This document shows, piece by piece, positions 20,610 through 32,109 of a stretch of DNA of 64,000 bases. Source of the stretch: Aquarana catesbeiana (Eukaryota; Chordata; Amphibia; Anura; Ranidae); contig NC_133327.1 of assembly GCF_042186555.1 (NCBI RefSeq), positions 332,588,626 to 332,652,625 on the forward strand, in the 5' to 3' direction. Both the position numbers and the translations under genes were made by a program. The notes under the pieces are model-generated. The model saw only the letters and a list, made by a program, of their open reading frames with translations. It made no database searches and was not told the origin of the DNA. Numbering within the stretch: position 1 is the stretch's first letter; every line of letters starts with the position of its first letter.

Positions 20610-21733
20610 AAAAATTGGTTCAGAAATAATTGTTTTCTTGAGTTTTGCTTTCCTTGTTAGATTCATGTGATGTTTATCTAAATGAACTAGTCCATTTATT
20701 GTTACTAACTTACTAGAGGCCTTATAATTGTAGTTTTTCTACATTTAACCATCAGGCTGAACTTAGAAAATTGATGAGATTTCTCTCTACACTATTTCAA
20801 TGTGCAAAGGGTAATCCCATGTATTGTGTCCAGTCACACTGTTCAGCTTTCCCCCCACCAGAATACACAGCAGATAGTTACAGCAGGGGTTAACCACTAT
20901 ACAGTCCTCAACAGTTCACAGGACATAGGTTGCAGGCTTGCAATCATGAGGGCAACAGTTAACTGGACAGAGGTTCACAGGCTAACGCAATCACAAGGGG
21001 CAACAGTTCAAAGGGCAGTCATCATTTCCAGGGCTTGAGTAACATGGAAGCAGGGTAGATTACTCACACTGGTGACTTCAGACAATTGCAGATGGTCATG
21101 AAACAGGCGGAGGATCAGAGAGGGCTCTGGTGTCCCCAGGGTCAGAGATGGCAAATGGGAGGGGTCCTGGGCATCTGGATGCAGCTCAGCAGTGACCAAC
21201 TAATCTATCTTGCATAGAATCACATTTCCAACTGTATGCTTCTTTGTGCTATGTTGTGTTGGTAACATATTCTGATCCTTGAGTTGACAGTCTCTCCATC
21301 AAGAGGAACTGTCATGCTGTTGAGGTCATCTTTAATCATTGTCTCTTATTTCCAGGCCATCAAACAAAAATAGTTAAATTAGCACACGTTGCTATTTGTA
21401 TTAACAAAGACAGCAACACGTGAGCAGTAGCGCCACATCAAGGCTTCAACCCTTGCTACTGTCCATTCACACAACATTCATTCATGCAATCACACACACT
21501 CTAGTCACTCTACACAACATTCATTACAAAAAAGGGTGATGGAAGGAATAAAGGGAAACATTTGGATTGCTTAAAACAATATAATTCTATTTAAATATTG
21601 GGGTCACACCAAAGACAAGTAGACAACTGCTATTGTGTCAAGTGGTAAGAAAATTAAAAAAAAGATTTTCCTCAACATTTGGATGGTTCCTCTGAGTCCC
21701 ATCTATCTTCACATGGTAACAATGATTCAGGTC
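20610..21733. other. Noncoding region
   Basis: No coding or terminal-repeat signal was recognised. The right part adjoins the C-terminal end of the hAT transposase and may include its 3' untranslated sequence. Confidence 0.5.
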
Positions 21734-22164
21734 TCACAAGTTAAGGGTAGGGTAACCCAGCTTGGGGAGGTTAAATTTGAGGAAAGTTATTTGTTCCATC
21801 AAATGGGGTGTTAGTTGTGAATGGTGTGGATTAAGGATATTCCCAGTAATAGAGAAAACTCTCTCACTTTGCACAGTGGTTGGAGGACAGGATAGTAGTT
21901 GCTGGGCAACCAGGCAAAGACCAGGCCACAAACTTTTCTTACCATCCCAATAGGTAAAAGGGTCCTCTGTAGGAAGCAAAGGTGCTTCATATAGGTAGGC
22001 CCTGACCATTTCAGAGGCACTGCTCTCCTCTCGATTACCTGCTGCTTGACCTGCATCCACCAGATTGTCAAGTGCTTCTACCCAACATGCACATGCTCCA
22101 CTCTGTTGTTTTTGAGTGATGGTGCCAGGCCTTGGAATAGCAGACATGGCAGGTGAATCTTCCA
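21734..22164 (-). pseudogene. hAT transposase copy A, C-terminal dimerisation part
   Basis: The minus-strand frame encodes the hAT C-terminal domain: LCLVAQQLLSCPPTTVQ, then SERVFSITGNIL with the conserved catalytic Glu of SERVFS, then LMEQITFLKFN. It is cut off from the rest of the protein by the PLE insertion at 22165-26837. The residues GLED on the far side and EDSPAMSA here share the duplicated target AATCTTCCA, so the two parts were once contiguous. The domain normally holds hAT transposase subunits together. Confidence 0.85.
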
Positions 22165-22578
22165 TGATTATACAAAAAAATACAGCGCTGGCAACTGGCA
22201 CATGAAATAGTGAATTTAAATGTAACTACAAAATTGCACTAAGTACTAAATGGATCGAGTGACATATAGTGAAAGTGAAATAAATCTGTTTGGAAACAAA
22301 AATGTTGGCAATAGAATATACCTCAATATTTAGCAATATAAATATATATGCACATAATCAAATAAAAAATCCAGAATGGGTGTAAAGGATAAGACCCACT
22401 AAGCAGTAATGGCAGACTTCCAGCTCCTTAGCCAAGGTTTGCATACAGTCACCTGAGATGCTGCAGCGGTTGCAGGAGGACCAAAACTTTCTTCAAAGCC
22501 ACCGACCGGAATGGCTACATTCCGGTTGACAGCTGCCACCACTCAGCCTGGCTTAAGTCCGTACCACGCAGCCAATTT

Positions 22579-23428
22579 TTGCAAATGAGACGTAACTGTA
22601 CTGACCTTCAAGATTTTTACCATCAAGCAAACGTGTTAAAATCAAGGTTTTTAGATAGGGGCTACCGATCTTCCGATATAGACGAGGAAATTTTCCAAAC
22701 ATCACTAATTGACAGAAACAAAATGTTATCGGAACAACCCAAACACAAACAAGACTCTTTCCATAAATAGTCATTTCTTACTACTTTTTCTGTACAACAC
22801 AGACAAATTAAAAACATTATTCACAAACATTGGAAAATCCTTAAAAATGACCATTTATTGGGTCCACTACTCCCCGACAATGCGAGTATCATCTACAGCT
22901 CTTCCCCTGAGTGGACAGATCGCCCCCAATGTCACAGATCCACCTTCTATTCCCTCTTTTTTCTGTCATTTGAAGGGTTATTACCCATGCCGTAAATGTA
23001 AGGTATGTGCACACAATATTTGTGGATGTAGAAAAACTCTAAAATTTAAATCCATTGTTACATTAATAGAATATGAAATGAAATATTTCATGACTTGTGC
23101 AACTCGATATGTCATCTACCTCATCACTTGCCCTTGTGGGAAGCAGTACGTGGGACGTACTATACGTGCTTTTTCCACAAGGGTAAGCAAACATATCACT
23201 AGCATTAAAAAGGGACGTACCAACCACAGCGTCCCGAGACACTATCTAGAGTTCCACAACCAGAACCCCGCAGGTACTACTTTACAATTCGTCCCACATT
23301 GGAGAGGCGAATCCAAGCTTAGAGGCGTTTTGAAACTCGAGACCTTCTGGATATACCAGTTAAAAAGCTATAAACCGTATGGATTAAATGTCGAATGGGA
23401 TGTTAACGCCTTTATCAACAAGGCTTGA
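22579..23428 (+). pseudogene. PLE RT C-terminus and GIY-YIG endonuclease, 5'-truncated
   Basis: 22579-22770 carries the PLE linker (NCTDLQDFYHQANVLKSRFL, DRGY). After a frameshift, 22900-23428 carries the C-terminal part. It has a Cys cluster CRKCKVC with a further Cys pair, the GIY-YIG endonuclease (YVIYLITCPCGKQYVGRT, then His in SKHITSI and Glu in LKLETFWIY), and the closing GLNVEWDVNAFIN. The key endonuclease residues are present, but the RT catalytic core is absent because the copy starts downstream of it. The endonuclease makes the target nick for PLE integration. Confidence 0.88.
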
Positions 23429-25640
23429 GTTTTCTATCCCTTTCTACATAAATGCCCACCATCAACTATATGTTGTGAGACCCTTACTTCTAAATCTTTA
23501 TATTTTCATTTTTCACTGGTTGTGCCCATGGAATGCCTACTATGGACTTCATTTTTAGTCCTCTACTTCCCTTTACACAATTATATCAAGTCCTCCCCTA
23601 TTATATATTCATTTTTCCTCAGTGGTTATAATATAATAAGAGTTTATTCACCTTTCCTCAGTGGTCATAGTATGATAGGTGTCCATTGTGCATGTGGCCC
23701 CTTTTTGCCTCTTCTGTTTTAACTATTGTCATTCCCCCCCATACCATTTTCATATTATGACACATGATTCTTTAATACACAGGATTACCTTTTCAGTACC
23801 ATTATAGTGTATGGGGTGAATACTTCTGTTGACATATACAAGTGTTCAATATCCTAATATGGTTTATAATGCACATTATGCATATAAGTTTATGTGGCCT
23901 ATATCCTCACCATTTCTGGTTCATGAATATTTAGAACATTCACCCTTTGTCCTGTGTCATGCTGTTTCTTTATATGATGTATTTTGGAATTTCATTCCTT
24001 TTTTCCATTAGCCTTTGGGCTTATTTTGTATTTTAATTTTTTATTTACAATTTTACATGTTATTTATATTACTAACATTAATCTGTGCATTGTATGTACA
24101 TATATTGTCTATCCTCATTCTTATTAGCCCCTGCCTGCTTTCCCGTGATGAGCGCCAGTCCTGTTCTCACATTTACACTCTTGCCAGCACTATTGGGGAT
24201 TTTATAGCCATTGGCATATTCCCGTATGCGCTGCTATATTGTGTATGATCGTTGCCAAGGAGGGCATGTGACCTGAGATAGGGACATCATTGGCCGCTCA
24301 GATGGAGGCTTGGCTAGAGACACACCAATAGCTGCACATCCCATTTCCTTTCCCTCGCCATCAAGCGTCCTGGCGCTTGATGTCATGACGCTCATGACGC
24401 CCTGTATTGTAGCATTCTGCTATGTGGCGTCATGACGTCTGGAAAGCAAGCAGGACACCGGAAGACGAAATTCCGATCAGCCACACAGGCTCGCTAATTG
24501 CGGTAATTTCCATTAGTATATATGCGCAGTGGGTGAACGGCTGGCGTATACCCCAGTTGAAGTCTGTTAAAACAAAACGCGTAGGGTTAATACGCCGGCC
24601 CTGGCCACCCTCTGCGCTCTGTTTTTATTTGCTGATTTTTTTTATTATATTCGTACTTTTTGGATATCCGTTTTTATTTCATTACCAATAAATCCTGCAC
24701 GGATTTAGACCATGTGGAGATTTTTTTTTCTGTGCATGTTTTTTAACATCTTCCATCGGAACCAGAAATAAGCTGACATCTGTTTGGCCGGCGCTGCCAC
24801 CTTCTACCTATCTCCATACTTGACGTCCTGGAGGGTCATCTACCTATTGAAGTGGCCATCATGCAGTCCTGTTTGGGAGTTCGGCCACAGATCTTCTGAC
24901 TTATGCCTGATTGATCTGCCACCATATGGTGAGTTGGGTCCACCGCTTCCGGTAAGGGTACCCCTTTTCTCCCCTGTGTCCCCTTGATGGTGACGGCACT
25001 TCCAGGTGCACATTTACCACCGAATACATCTACCCCAGAGATTGTCTGATTTCTCTTGAAACTGCCTCTACTCATTACCACCATTTTTAGGACTTACACA
25101 TTTTCATTAGACCCTTCATTGGACTTTTTTATATGCCACATTGTCTGATTTGTTTTCACCAGTCACTGTATTTTATATTTTTTCTTTTCAGTTTATTGCA
25201 TTCACAGTGCGTTCCGTCACATTTTGATTACCAGTTGTGACATATTATAGTTTTGCTGATGAGCGAATTTCTATCGTATGATATTGATGTTTTTATGTAC
25301 TACCACTCTTACTATTGGTATTCTGTATAGTTGTGAATCACTTTCCTTACATACATGTTCCTAAGAGAGGAACCACTCCTCTTATATAGTCCCTTATCTT
25401 TATCCCTGCATTCACATTTTTAGCGCAACACTTTATACCCTCACTCTCATCACAATTAGTCTCATTGTTGTGTTGGCTACTCACTCCTTTAAAGTTGGAG
25501 CAGTATTTTACATATTTATATCTTGGAATGAGACTTGGACTGCTGTCACTGGGATATAACCTTGGAAGCCACGGACATCATATTCCACCCAAAAAGATAT
25601 GAAAAAAGATATGGTATAATACCGTAGGGAAGAGGATCAG
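23429..25640 (+). other. PLE 3' noncoding region
   Basis: AT-rich noncoding sequence follows the endonuclease stop, with a degenerate hammerhead about 1.1 kb downstream and a TTTTTAGCGCAACAC terminal-type block near 25415. No further gene. Confidence 0.55.
24543..24596 (+). ncRNA. Degenerate hammerhead ribozyme in PLE tail
   Basis: GGCGTAT (24543-24549) pairs ATACGCC (24590-24596), and ACCC pairs GGGT inside it, giving a complete stem I. Between them lie CAGTTGA (in place of CTGATGA), a TGTT..AACA stem II, and AAAACGCGTA (in place of GAAACGCGTA). The architecture is clear, but at least three core bases differ, so self-cleavage is unlikely. Confidence 0.5.
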
Positions 25641-25770
25641 ATGTGCATAATAGCGCTACTCACAGAATGGAGACTGCAAACAGGCATTCAGAATTGTCCA
25701 TGAACGCCGCTATGATGGCTTGCTTTCCACAGATAACAGGAAACAGCATCACTGGTTACGAACATGAGCC

Positions 25771-25829
25771 GGATAGTGCGTTGACGTGTTTTGCCCCTCC
25801 TCCAGGGCATCATCAAAGACATAACATCC
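25771..25829 (-). ncRNA. Degenerate hammerhead ribozyme, minus-strand PLE tail
   Basis: On the minus strand the order is TTGATGA, a TGCCC..GGGGCA stem II, then AAAACACGTCA, bracketed by GGAT/ATCC. The C3 and G12 equivalents are changed to T and A, so it is probably inactive. Its position matches the tail of the PLE that reads leftward from 26837. Confidence 0.5.
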
Positions 25830-26140
25830 AGCCCACACATGATCGAATTTATATATAGCGTCAGGTAAAACTCCTCCCAAAGAGGAAGTGACAGCCAATC
25901 AAGGCTAGTGGATGTATGCCAACCACCTCTTCCGGATTCATCATATCCTGTTGCAACTTCAATGAACTTTACTAAGTGAACAACAGGAACACAACATTCC
26001 TGTCATAGAGACGTAAAAGCGTTCAAAGACATGTAAATTACATACATAAATAGATATATAGGAAAAATGCTAATTGGTCTCAATATAATGCCTGAAAGTT
26101 ACGAAAAAGGGAAATACATAAAAAGTATACATACATAACA

Positions 26141-26221
<81 letters not shown>
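26141..26221. repeat. (TA)n microsatellite
   Basis: About 38 TA units lie in the tail of the minus-strand PLE, followed by A-rich sequence to 26520 with no gene. Confidence 0.95.
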
Positions 26222-26225
<4 letters not shown>

Positions 26226-26535
26226 TAAAATGATTTATTCTTAAGAAAAAGGAAAAATAAAAATATAAATTCTATTAAAAAAATGTGTATGTGTGCACAC
26301 CAATAAAGCACGCGCACATACCAATAAAGGATGATTAATTTTAATTTTATTTCTTAAAAAATATTTCCTATAAAATATATAAGAAAATATTTAGGTATAT
26401 AAAAATATTAAAAAAAAAATATATGAAAAAATACTAAATTAGAAAAAATATTAATAAAAATAAAAATAAATAAAAATAAATAAAAAAAATAAAATATAAA
26501 AATAATTATGAAAAAATTATAAAAAAGGGGAGGAG

Positions 26536-26837
26536 TTACCAACTTGATAGAAAGCAATTAAGATCCAGCTCAATGTTGAGGCCAAAAGGACTCAACGTAC
26601 GTAATCTATGGATCCTTTTAGTTTCATTCTGAGAAATGGCCTTTCTGAGATTGGAACCTCGCCAATGTTCCTCAACCCTATGGATCCCACAGAAAGTCAG
26701 TACACTGGGGTCTCTATTGTGAAACAACCTAAAATGGTTGGAAAGGCCGTGGTATCTATATCCTTTCTTAATCCCATTAACATGCTCCCTAAGCCTAACG
26801 GCTTACTGTCTAGTAGTCCTCCCCACATACTGTAGGT
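26536..26837 (-). pseudogene. GIY-YIG endonuclease tail of second PLE
   Basis: The minus strand begins inside the endonuclease (LQYVGRTTRQ, with the YVG signature), changes frame, and ends with HWRGSNLRKAISQNETKRI and GLNIELDLNCFL. Its protein is distinct from the plus-strand neighbour, so this is a second PLE subfamily. It is truncated at exactly the target-site boundary with hAT copy A, so the junction frame is a chance fusion. Confidence 0.8.
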
Positions 26838-28780
26838 AATCTTCCAAACCGGCCTCATCCAGCATACATCTCTGTTGCTGCAAATTACGGACCCTTTCAA
26901 TCAGTTTTTCTTGCCAGTAGGAGAGGCTGTTGTCTCTGAGTGCCAGTTTACCTTTGATCCCAGGATCACACAGGGAAGCCAGCCTGATTTCATGGCTTTT
27001 GTGGACACGGTCATTTAGCCAATCTTTTAAGTTATCTTGTAGCTTTCTGATGAAAGACGCTACATTGGCATGAAGTGGGCTGCCACAAACAGGCTCACTG
27101 TTTTCTAGGAACGATCCCATCTTATCTATGAGTTAGGTAAACAAGGGTACGACCTGTCCTAGGCTGGCATTGCTCTGACTCAAGTTTTCCGTCACATTTC
27201 GAAAGGGTTTTAAGACATGAACGAGCTGCCCAATTATACACCAGTCATCACGTTCCAGTGTGGAATCAAAGACAGGAAAGCGTGTTGACCGCTGGGAACT
27301 GTCCACAAATCAGTTGTCAAATGAATTGTCTGACCCTCGGCTTTGGCCATTTTTTACTTCAATAATCCAACGCACGAAAGGTATAGTGCTGGAATAATCT
27401 TTCTGCTGAAAGTTGTTCGTGCAGGAACAACGTATCGTGGAGCAAGAGCATGCATGAGCAGTTTAAACGGCTCCCCTTCAATCATGCAAAAAGAGGCTCC
27501 TCCAACAGCAATGAATTGGCCAATGAGGCGGGTGATCTTGTTGGCCTGCTGTTTTGACATGCCCTTGGAACTAAAGCCAACAAAACAATCTAGGGTAGGC
27601 TGATGATGTCCTTGGGAGAATGAGGAGCCTGATTGGGTCTGCAGTGGAACTACTGCATGTGGACGGGTTGTCTTAATTGAACCCTCTCTATTGCCTCCTG
27701 TGCTCTGAGTAAGTGGGGTGGTTGAGGAGGTACCACCAGTACAGTCAGTGTCCGTTATCTGCTTCCTGCACTACCATCTTCTTTTTCTGCCTCTGCCCGC
27801 AGTAAAGTAGAGTGGTAGTAATTTTTAAGGTGTAGGTTCATATCAGCATTGGTTAAATGACCTAACTTTTTTCTACTCACTTGCTTCCCACACAATTTAC
27901 ACTTTGCAAAGAACCCACCTTCCAATGTTTGAAAGTATTTCCAAACGTTTCTGCGGCGGGATGCAGCCCCTTGACCCTGTTGATCTCTATTTAGGGCTGA
28001 TATAGCTGCAACAGGTAGCACACCAGTGGTGGAAGCTGTTGCCACTACAGGTACACTTGGTGAACTAGAACTAGTCCTACGAATGGCAGGGGTGCTGGGG
28101 ACTGGGAGGTTGGTGATATCATCACAGGATTCTTCCATAATAAAAGAGGGGGAAGGGGAGTTAGCAGCAGATGAAAAAAGTGGACTGCTACCTGTCCTAC
28201 TCCTCTCAGAATATCCCTCTTGCACTTTCTCCAGGTCAAACTGTAAGTCCTGTGGGCTAAGAGTGTATAAAACATCTGCAGTGGTTTGGGAAAGAGGAGC
28301 ACCACATTCTAAATCATTATCTTCTTGCGCCAATGAAAAAAAAGTCTCACACTCTGTCTCTGCTGCTGTCTCCCTCAATTGCTTCTTTAGATAGCTGGGC
28401 AGTGGCACTGGCAGTGTGATTGGTGGTGGTGACTGTAAAGGCAACTCCACTTAACTAGGTTTCTTGCCTATTCCATAAAAATAAGCAGCCATGACACCTG
28501 TAGAAGTGGAAGGAGGCGCTGCACTGGCAGTGGAAGCGGCAGCAGATGTTGGTGGTCTGGCAGGAAAAGTAATATTAGAAGAACTGGGGGTGGTGGAACT
28601 AGCTTTGCTGGTGGCACTGGTGGTGAAACCCACTGCTGTGGACAGCATGTTGGTGGCGGCAGAAGTGTCATAGGCACTAGTAGCAGAGACCTTGCCACTT
28701 TTTTAAGCAAGGCGTCCACCGCGACCGCGACCACGACCACTACCTCTACCTGCCTTCACTATTACGTTACAACGGTACAT
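26838..28780 (-). pseudogene. hAT transposase copy A (BED finger and catalytic part)
   Basis: The likely ATG is at 28778-28780, followed by an Arg/Gly-rich stretch (GRGSGRGRGRGGR) that could bind AT-rich DNA. A Ser/Thr/Ala/Pro-rich linker follows, broken by stops near 28700 and 28450. In the frame 28450-27755 a BED zinc finger is clear: VWKYF at 169-173, C184 and C187, H207 and H213. After frameshifts come KITRLIGQFIAVGGASFCMI and RYVVPARTTFSRKIIPALY (27354-27560), the segment that precedes the RNase H-like core. 26838-27120 holds QEKLIERVRN. The RNase H-like catalytic middle is largely missing or unreadable. Together with 21734-22164 it forms a ZBED-type hAT pseudogene. Confidence 0.82.
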
Positions 28781-29635
28781 TGCCTACTTGCTGTTTCTGT
28801 ATAGTTCAGCAAATGGACTGGTGATAGGGTATATAGAATCTCAGTCTATAATATAGAATCTATATAAATTCCCCCCCCCCCTCCACAACACGGGCAGCCT
28901 CTGAGGCTATCACAACACTAGCAGCACAACACTAGTATCACTAGTATCTATCTATCAACTCAAGTTCACAACACAGATGTAGCTTGCTTCACTACTGTTC
29001 TGCTGATGTGCTTAGCTTATGCTCAAATGAAATAATTCAGGTTCTCTGACAAAGTGACAATTCAAACGGACCAGCTAAGATTGACTGTCTTCTGAAATGA
29101 TTCAGCGTGTCTGTCTCTCTCTGCTAGCAAATCGTAAGTGAAAGTAAGTTGGCTGTACATGCGATTCTAGCTATTTTACTGCCCCTCCTCTTTGGTTACA
29201 ATTGGCCAATAACATTCATCATCATCATTATTTTTATTTTACTTCCCCCACCCAATTCCAGCAGTGATCTTTTCTCTCTATGTCAAATCTTTTAGAATAA
29301 TCTTGGACTACTATGGATGGACTATAGAGTTAAGGTTAGGCACATTCGACCACAGGTTCGATAGACACAGATTGTTATTGTCAGCGTCATGTCGAATCTC
29401 CTATCTATATCGAACTGTTGTCGCAATGAAAACAAAAATATAGCATTTGTTTATGTCGGATCTTTCGGTTTTCGGAATCTGCGCTTTCGTTATCGTTTGT
29501 TAAAATTGTAGTGTGGTAGGCTACATAATGTGTGCCCCCCATGTGTTCATTATGCTGTATTATGCTATATTACAGAGAGTATAGAGGAGTATATATTATT
29601 CTGTACTCCATCTGTGTTCACAGTACAGAGACCTA
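28781..29635 (-). other. Upstream region of hAT copy A
   Basis: Noncoding. It contains short TATCTA/CTAGTAT runs (28850-28960) and TTCGA/TCGAAC/TTCGG-rich sequence at 29330-29500, similar in character to the hAT terminal region at 8440-8555. Exact element ends were not resolved. Confidence 0.45.
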
Positions 29636-29941
29636 ATGCGAAAGTAGATTGAAAAAACTCACATAGCATGATACCGTTTGACATAAGATTTATTGAATAA
29701 ATAAAAGTAATAAAATAAAATTATAAACTCACATGATAGAAGATCATCAAAGGCATTCATATAAATACAAGAACAGAAGCGGTATGTGGGTGGACCCACT
29801 TTCACATACTGCTTCCGTTCTTGTATTTATATGAATGCCTTTGATGATCTTCTATCATGTGTGTTTATAATTTTATTTATTCAATAAATCTTATGTCAAA
29901 CGGTATCACGCTATGCAAGTTTTTTCAATCTATTTTCGCAT
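29636..29941. repeat. Near-perfect ~145 bp-arm palindrome
   Basis: The left arm ATGCGAAA...GGTATGTG returns as CACATACTGC...TTTTCGCAT on the right, around a ~14 nt loop centred near 29790. The left arm has a short extra AT-rich segment (AATAAAAGTAATAAAAT). Only a few other mismatches are seen. Confidence 0.88.
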
Positions 29942-31400
29942 GGTATGTGAACACCGAACCTTTGGCTCCCATTGGAGTACTACCTTTATGTTGTCGACTG
30001 AGATTGTTTGTGCCAAGCTATAGATCTGACCCAGGATCCGTTGTGCCTGCAAAGGGCAGATGTACTGTCCCAGCTAGCTGGTTCCAAAGCCTTTATGACT
30101 TGGGTGGTATAAGCCTCTCCAAGTCATCAACTTCTGGTAAGCCTCCATATGCTCAGTGGTGGTGGCTTACTCACTATTTCAGTCTCTCTGAAGTGTTGAC
30201 GTCTGAGGAATATCTGTTCAAATGCTTCTAGGACTATCCCCTTTTTCCTTGGATTTTTATTTACACACTGGTTCATTATATTCTGGACTTTTGTTTTATT
30301 AGGTCATTTTGTGTTTGTATATTGGCACTTTATTCACATTCCAATTAATTATTCGGGGTATCATCACTTTATTTACTTATTTTTGTCACCATTTTATCCA
30401 TTTTTATTAAGGATATCTATGTATATGCATTGTATTGCACATGTAACACATGTTATTTTTCCATTGGGTTAGTTTTGTATTTCTTTAATATATGCCTTGC
30501 ACACTGGGATTTTTTCAGTATTTGTATTAGGGAGTTCACTCTAATGCCCCGTACACACGGTCGGATTTTCCGATGGACAATGTCCGATCGGAGCGTGTTG
30601 TCGGAAAATCCGACCGTGTGTGGGCGCCATCGGACATTTTCCATCGGATTTTCCGACACACAAAGTTGGACAGCAGGAGATAAAATTTTCCGACAACAAA
30701 ATCCGTTGTCGGAAATTCCGATCGTGTGTACACAAATCCGACGGACAAAGTGCCACGCATGCTCAGAATAAATAAAGAGATGAAAGCTATTGGCTACTGC
30801 CCCGTTTATAGTCCCGACGTACGTGTTTTACGTCACCGCGTTCAGAACGATCGGATTTTCCGACAACTTTGTGTGACCGTGTGTATGCAAGACAAGTTTG
30901 AGCCAACATCCGTCGGAAAAAATCCTAGGATTTTGTTGTCGGAATGTCCGAACAAAGTCCGACCGTGTGTACGGGGCATAATACTACCTTAATGGTCACA
31001 CATTTTTTCTTTTATGGTTTAATAGTGCTACACTTTTACACTTACATTCATACATAAACCCATGTTTTGGGGGTGGCTATGTTCAAAACCTGGAATGTTA
31101 TATATCGCTGCACATGCCAGAGCAAGAGCCATAGGGCCGTTTTTTATGGTTAAAGCTAAACTGATGACCTATAGAGCCTTTTAAAGCATTACCTATGGGA
31201 AATTTTGCTTTCCAAAGTCTGTTGCCATTAAATATGACATATTTAGTATCTATGTACAATCTCATCTTATAATTTTAATCAAAAAACCCCTTAGTGGGAC
31301 TTTAGCAGCCTATGATACATAGTTAAAACCCAATATGAAATAGATTATCAAAACAATATTGATAAAAAATAGGTATACATTTTTATAAAAAAATTCATTA
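29942..31400 (+). other. PLE-like 3' noncoding sequence with nested MITE
   Basis: Noncoding, T-rich sequence resembling the PLE 3' regions elsewhere in the window. It ends with an AATAGTGCTACAC block near 31021, similar to the other PLE tail words, and is interrupted by the Harbinger MITE at 30545-30978. 31040-31400 shows nothing recognisable. Confidence 0.45.
30545..30978. mobile_element. PIF-Harbinger-type MITE, copy 2
   Basis: The 434 bp element has near-perfect inverted ends TGCCCCGTACACACGGTCGGA and its complement, flanked by TAA (30542-30544 and 30979-30981). It is the same family as 3529-3942, and its ends are better preserved. It has no coding capacity. Confidence 0.88.
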
Positions 31401-31506
31401 AAGGGGTGTGGCTTGGACATAGCGGAGTCAAATCGCTCATTGCTAGAGCTCCTGACTCCTGGCCCTTTCATCTAGGCTGATATGCTCAAATTCCAACCCT
31501 TTCGCA

Positions 31507-32109
31507 TTGGCCATGAGCTACCGTAGGAAAGGCAAGACCAGGGGATCATCTAAAGTGGCTCCAGCAGCCCAAATCAATCGTTTCTTCCAACTGTCCAGAG
31601 CGGTCCCGGAGGCATGTGGCTCCCCAAGGCCTCCAACTCCGCACTCCCCATCAATGACGGCCTTACAAATCTCTTTGCCCCACTCCTTGTTGGGACTCCT
31701 AGCTCTCCTGGATCCCTCGTCCGGCCCTGAGCTCTCCCTACACCCATCTCAGGACAATGCAGATATCCGAGCCCTGCTGTGGGCTTTCCCTACCAAATCA
31801 GACATGGAGGCACTGGTGCTGAGGGCGGAGGAACAACACCGCCGGGACCTCAAGCAGATTCGATCGGAAGTGCACGGCTTGGACGACAGACTGACCAGGG
31901 ATGCGTCGGCGGTGTGCGCTCTGGAGACCCGTGTTACCCAGATGGAACAAGCACACTCATGGTACCAAGACCAGCTGGCAGAGGTACAGCTCCAGGTTGC
32001 CAATGCAGGTCTACCACGCCAATCTTCCAAACGCCATCAGAGACACCCTACACCAATCAGGAGGAGTGACCCAGAGCCATGGTCTCAAACAGGTTCTCCA
32101 CGTGAGTGA
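31507..32109 (+). pseudogene. LINE ORF1 protein, truncated
   Basis: A 200-codon frame; the ATG at 31513 (MSYRRKGK) may be the true start, six bases in. A basic N-terminus and a Pro/Ser-rich segment lead to a coiled coil at about residues 95-165 (SDMEALVLRAEEQHRRDLKQ, then HGLDDRLT and LETRVTQMEQ), which in L1-type ORF1 proteins drives trimerisation. Sequence past residue 165 shifts frame; a small piece reading ANLPNAIRDTL appears in the neighbouring frame. The RNA-binding domains (RRM and C-terminal) are missing, so the protein is not functional. Confidence 0.72.

Larger units (their letters stand above)
22165..26837. mobile_element. Two opposed Penelope-like fragments inserted in hAT copy A
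   Basis: AATCTTCCA at 22156-22164 and 26838-26846 is a 9 bp target duplication. The left part (to about 25440) is a plus-strand PLE; the right part (26837 down to about 25640) is a minus-strand PLE. The tail words TTTTAGCGCAACAC near 25418 (plus) and GTAGCGCTATTATGC near 25650 (minus) mark facing 3' ends. The segment 22165-22560 before the plus-strand coding part starts with CAGCGCTGGC and may be an inverted terminal tail. Confidence 0.75.

Noticed and set aside
30430..30992. Overlapping small frames of both strands
   Set aside because: They are translations of the Harbinger MITE inverted ends and subterminal TCCGA repeats.
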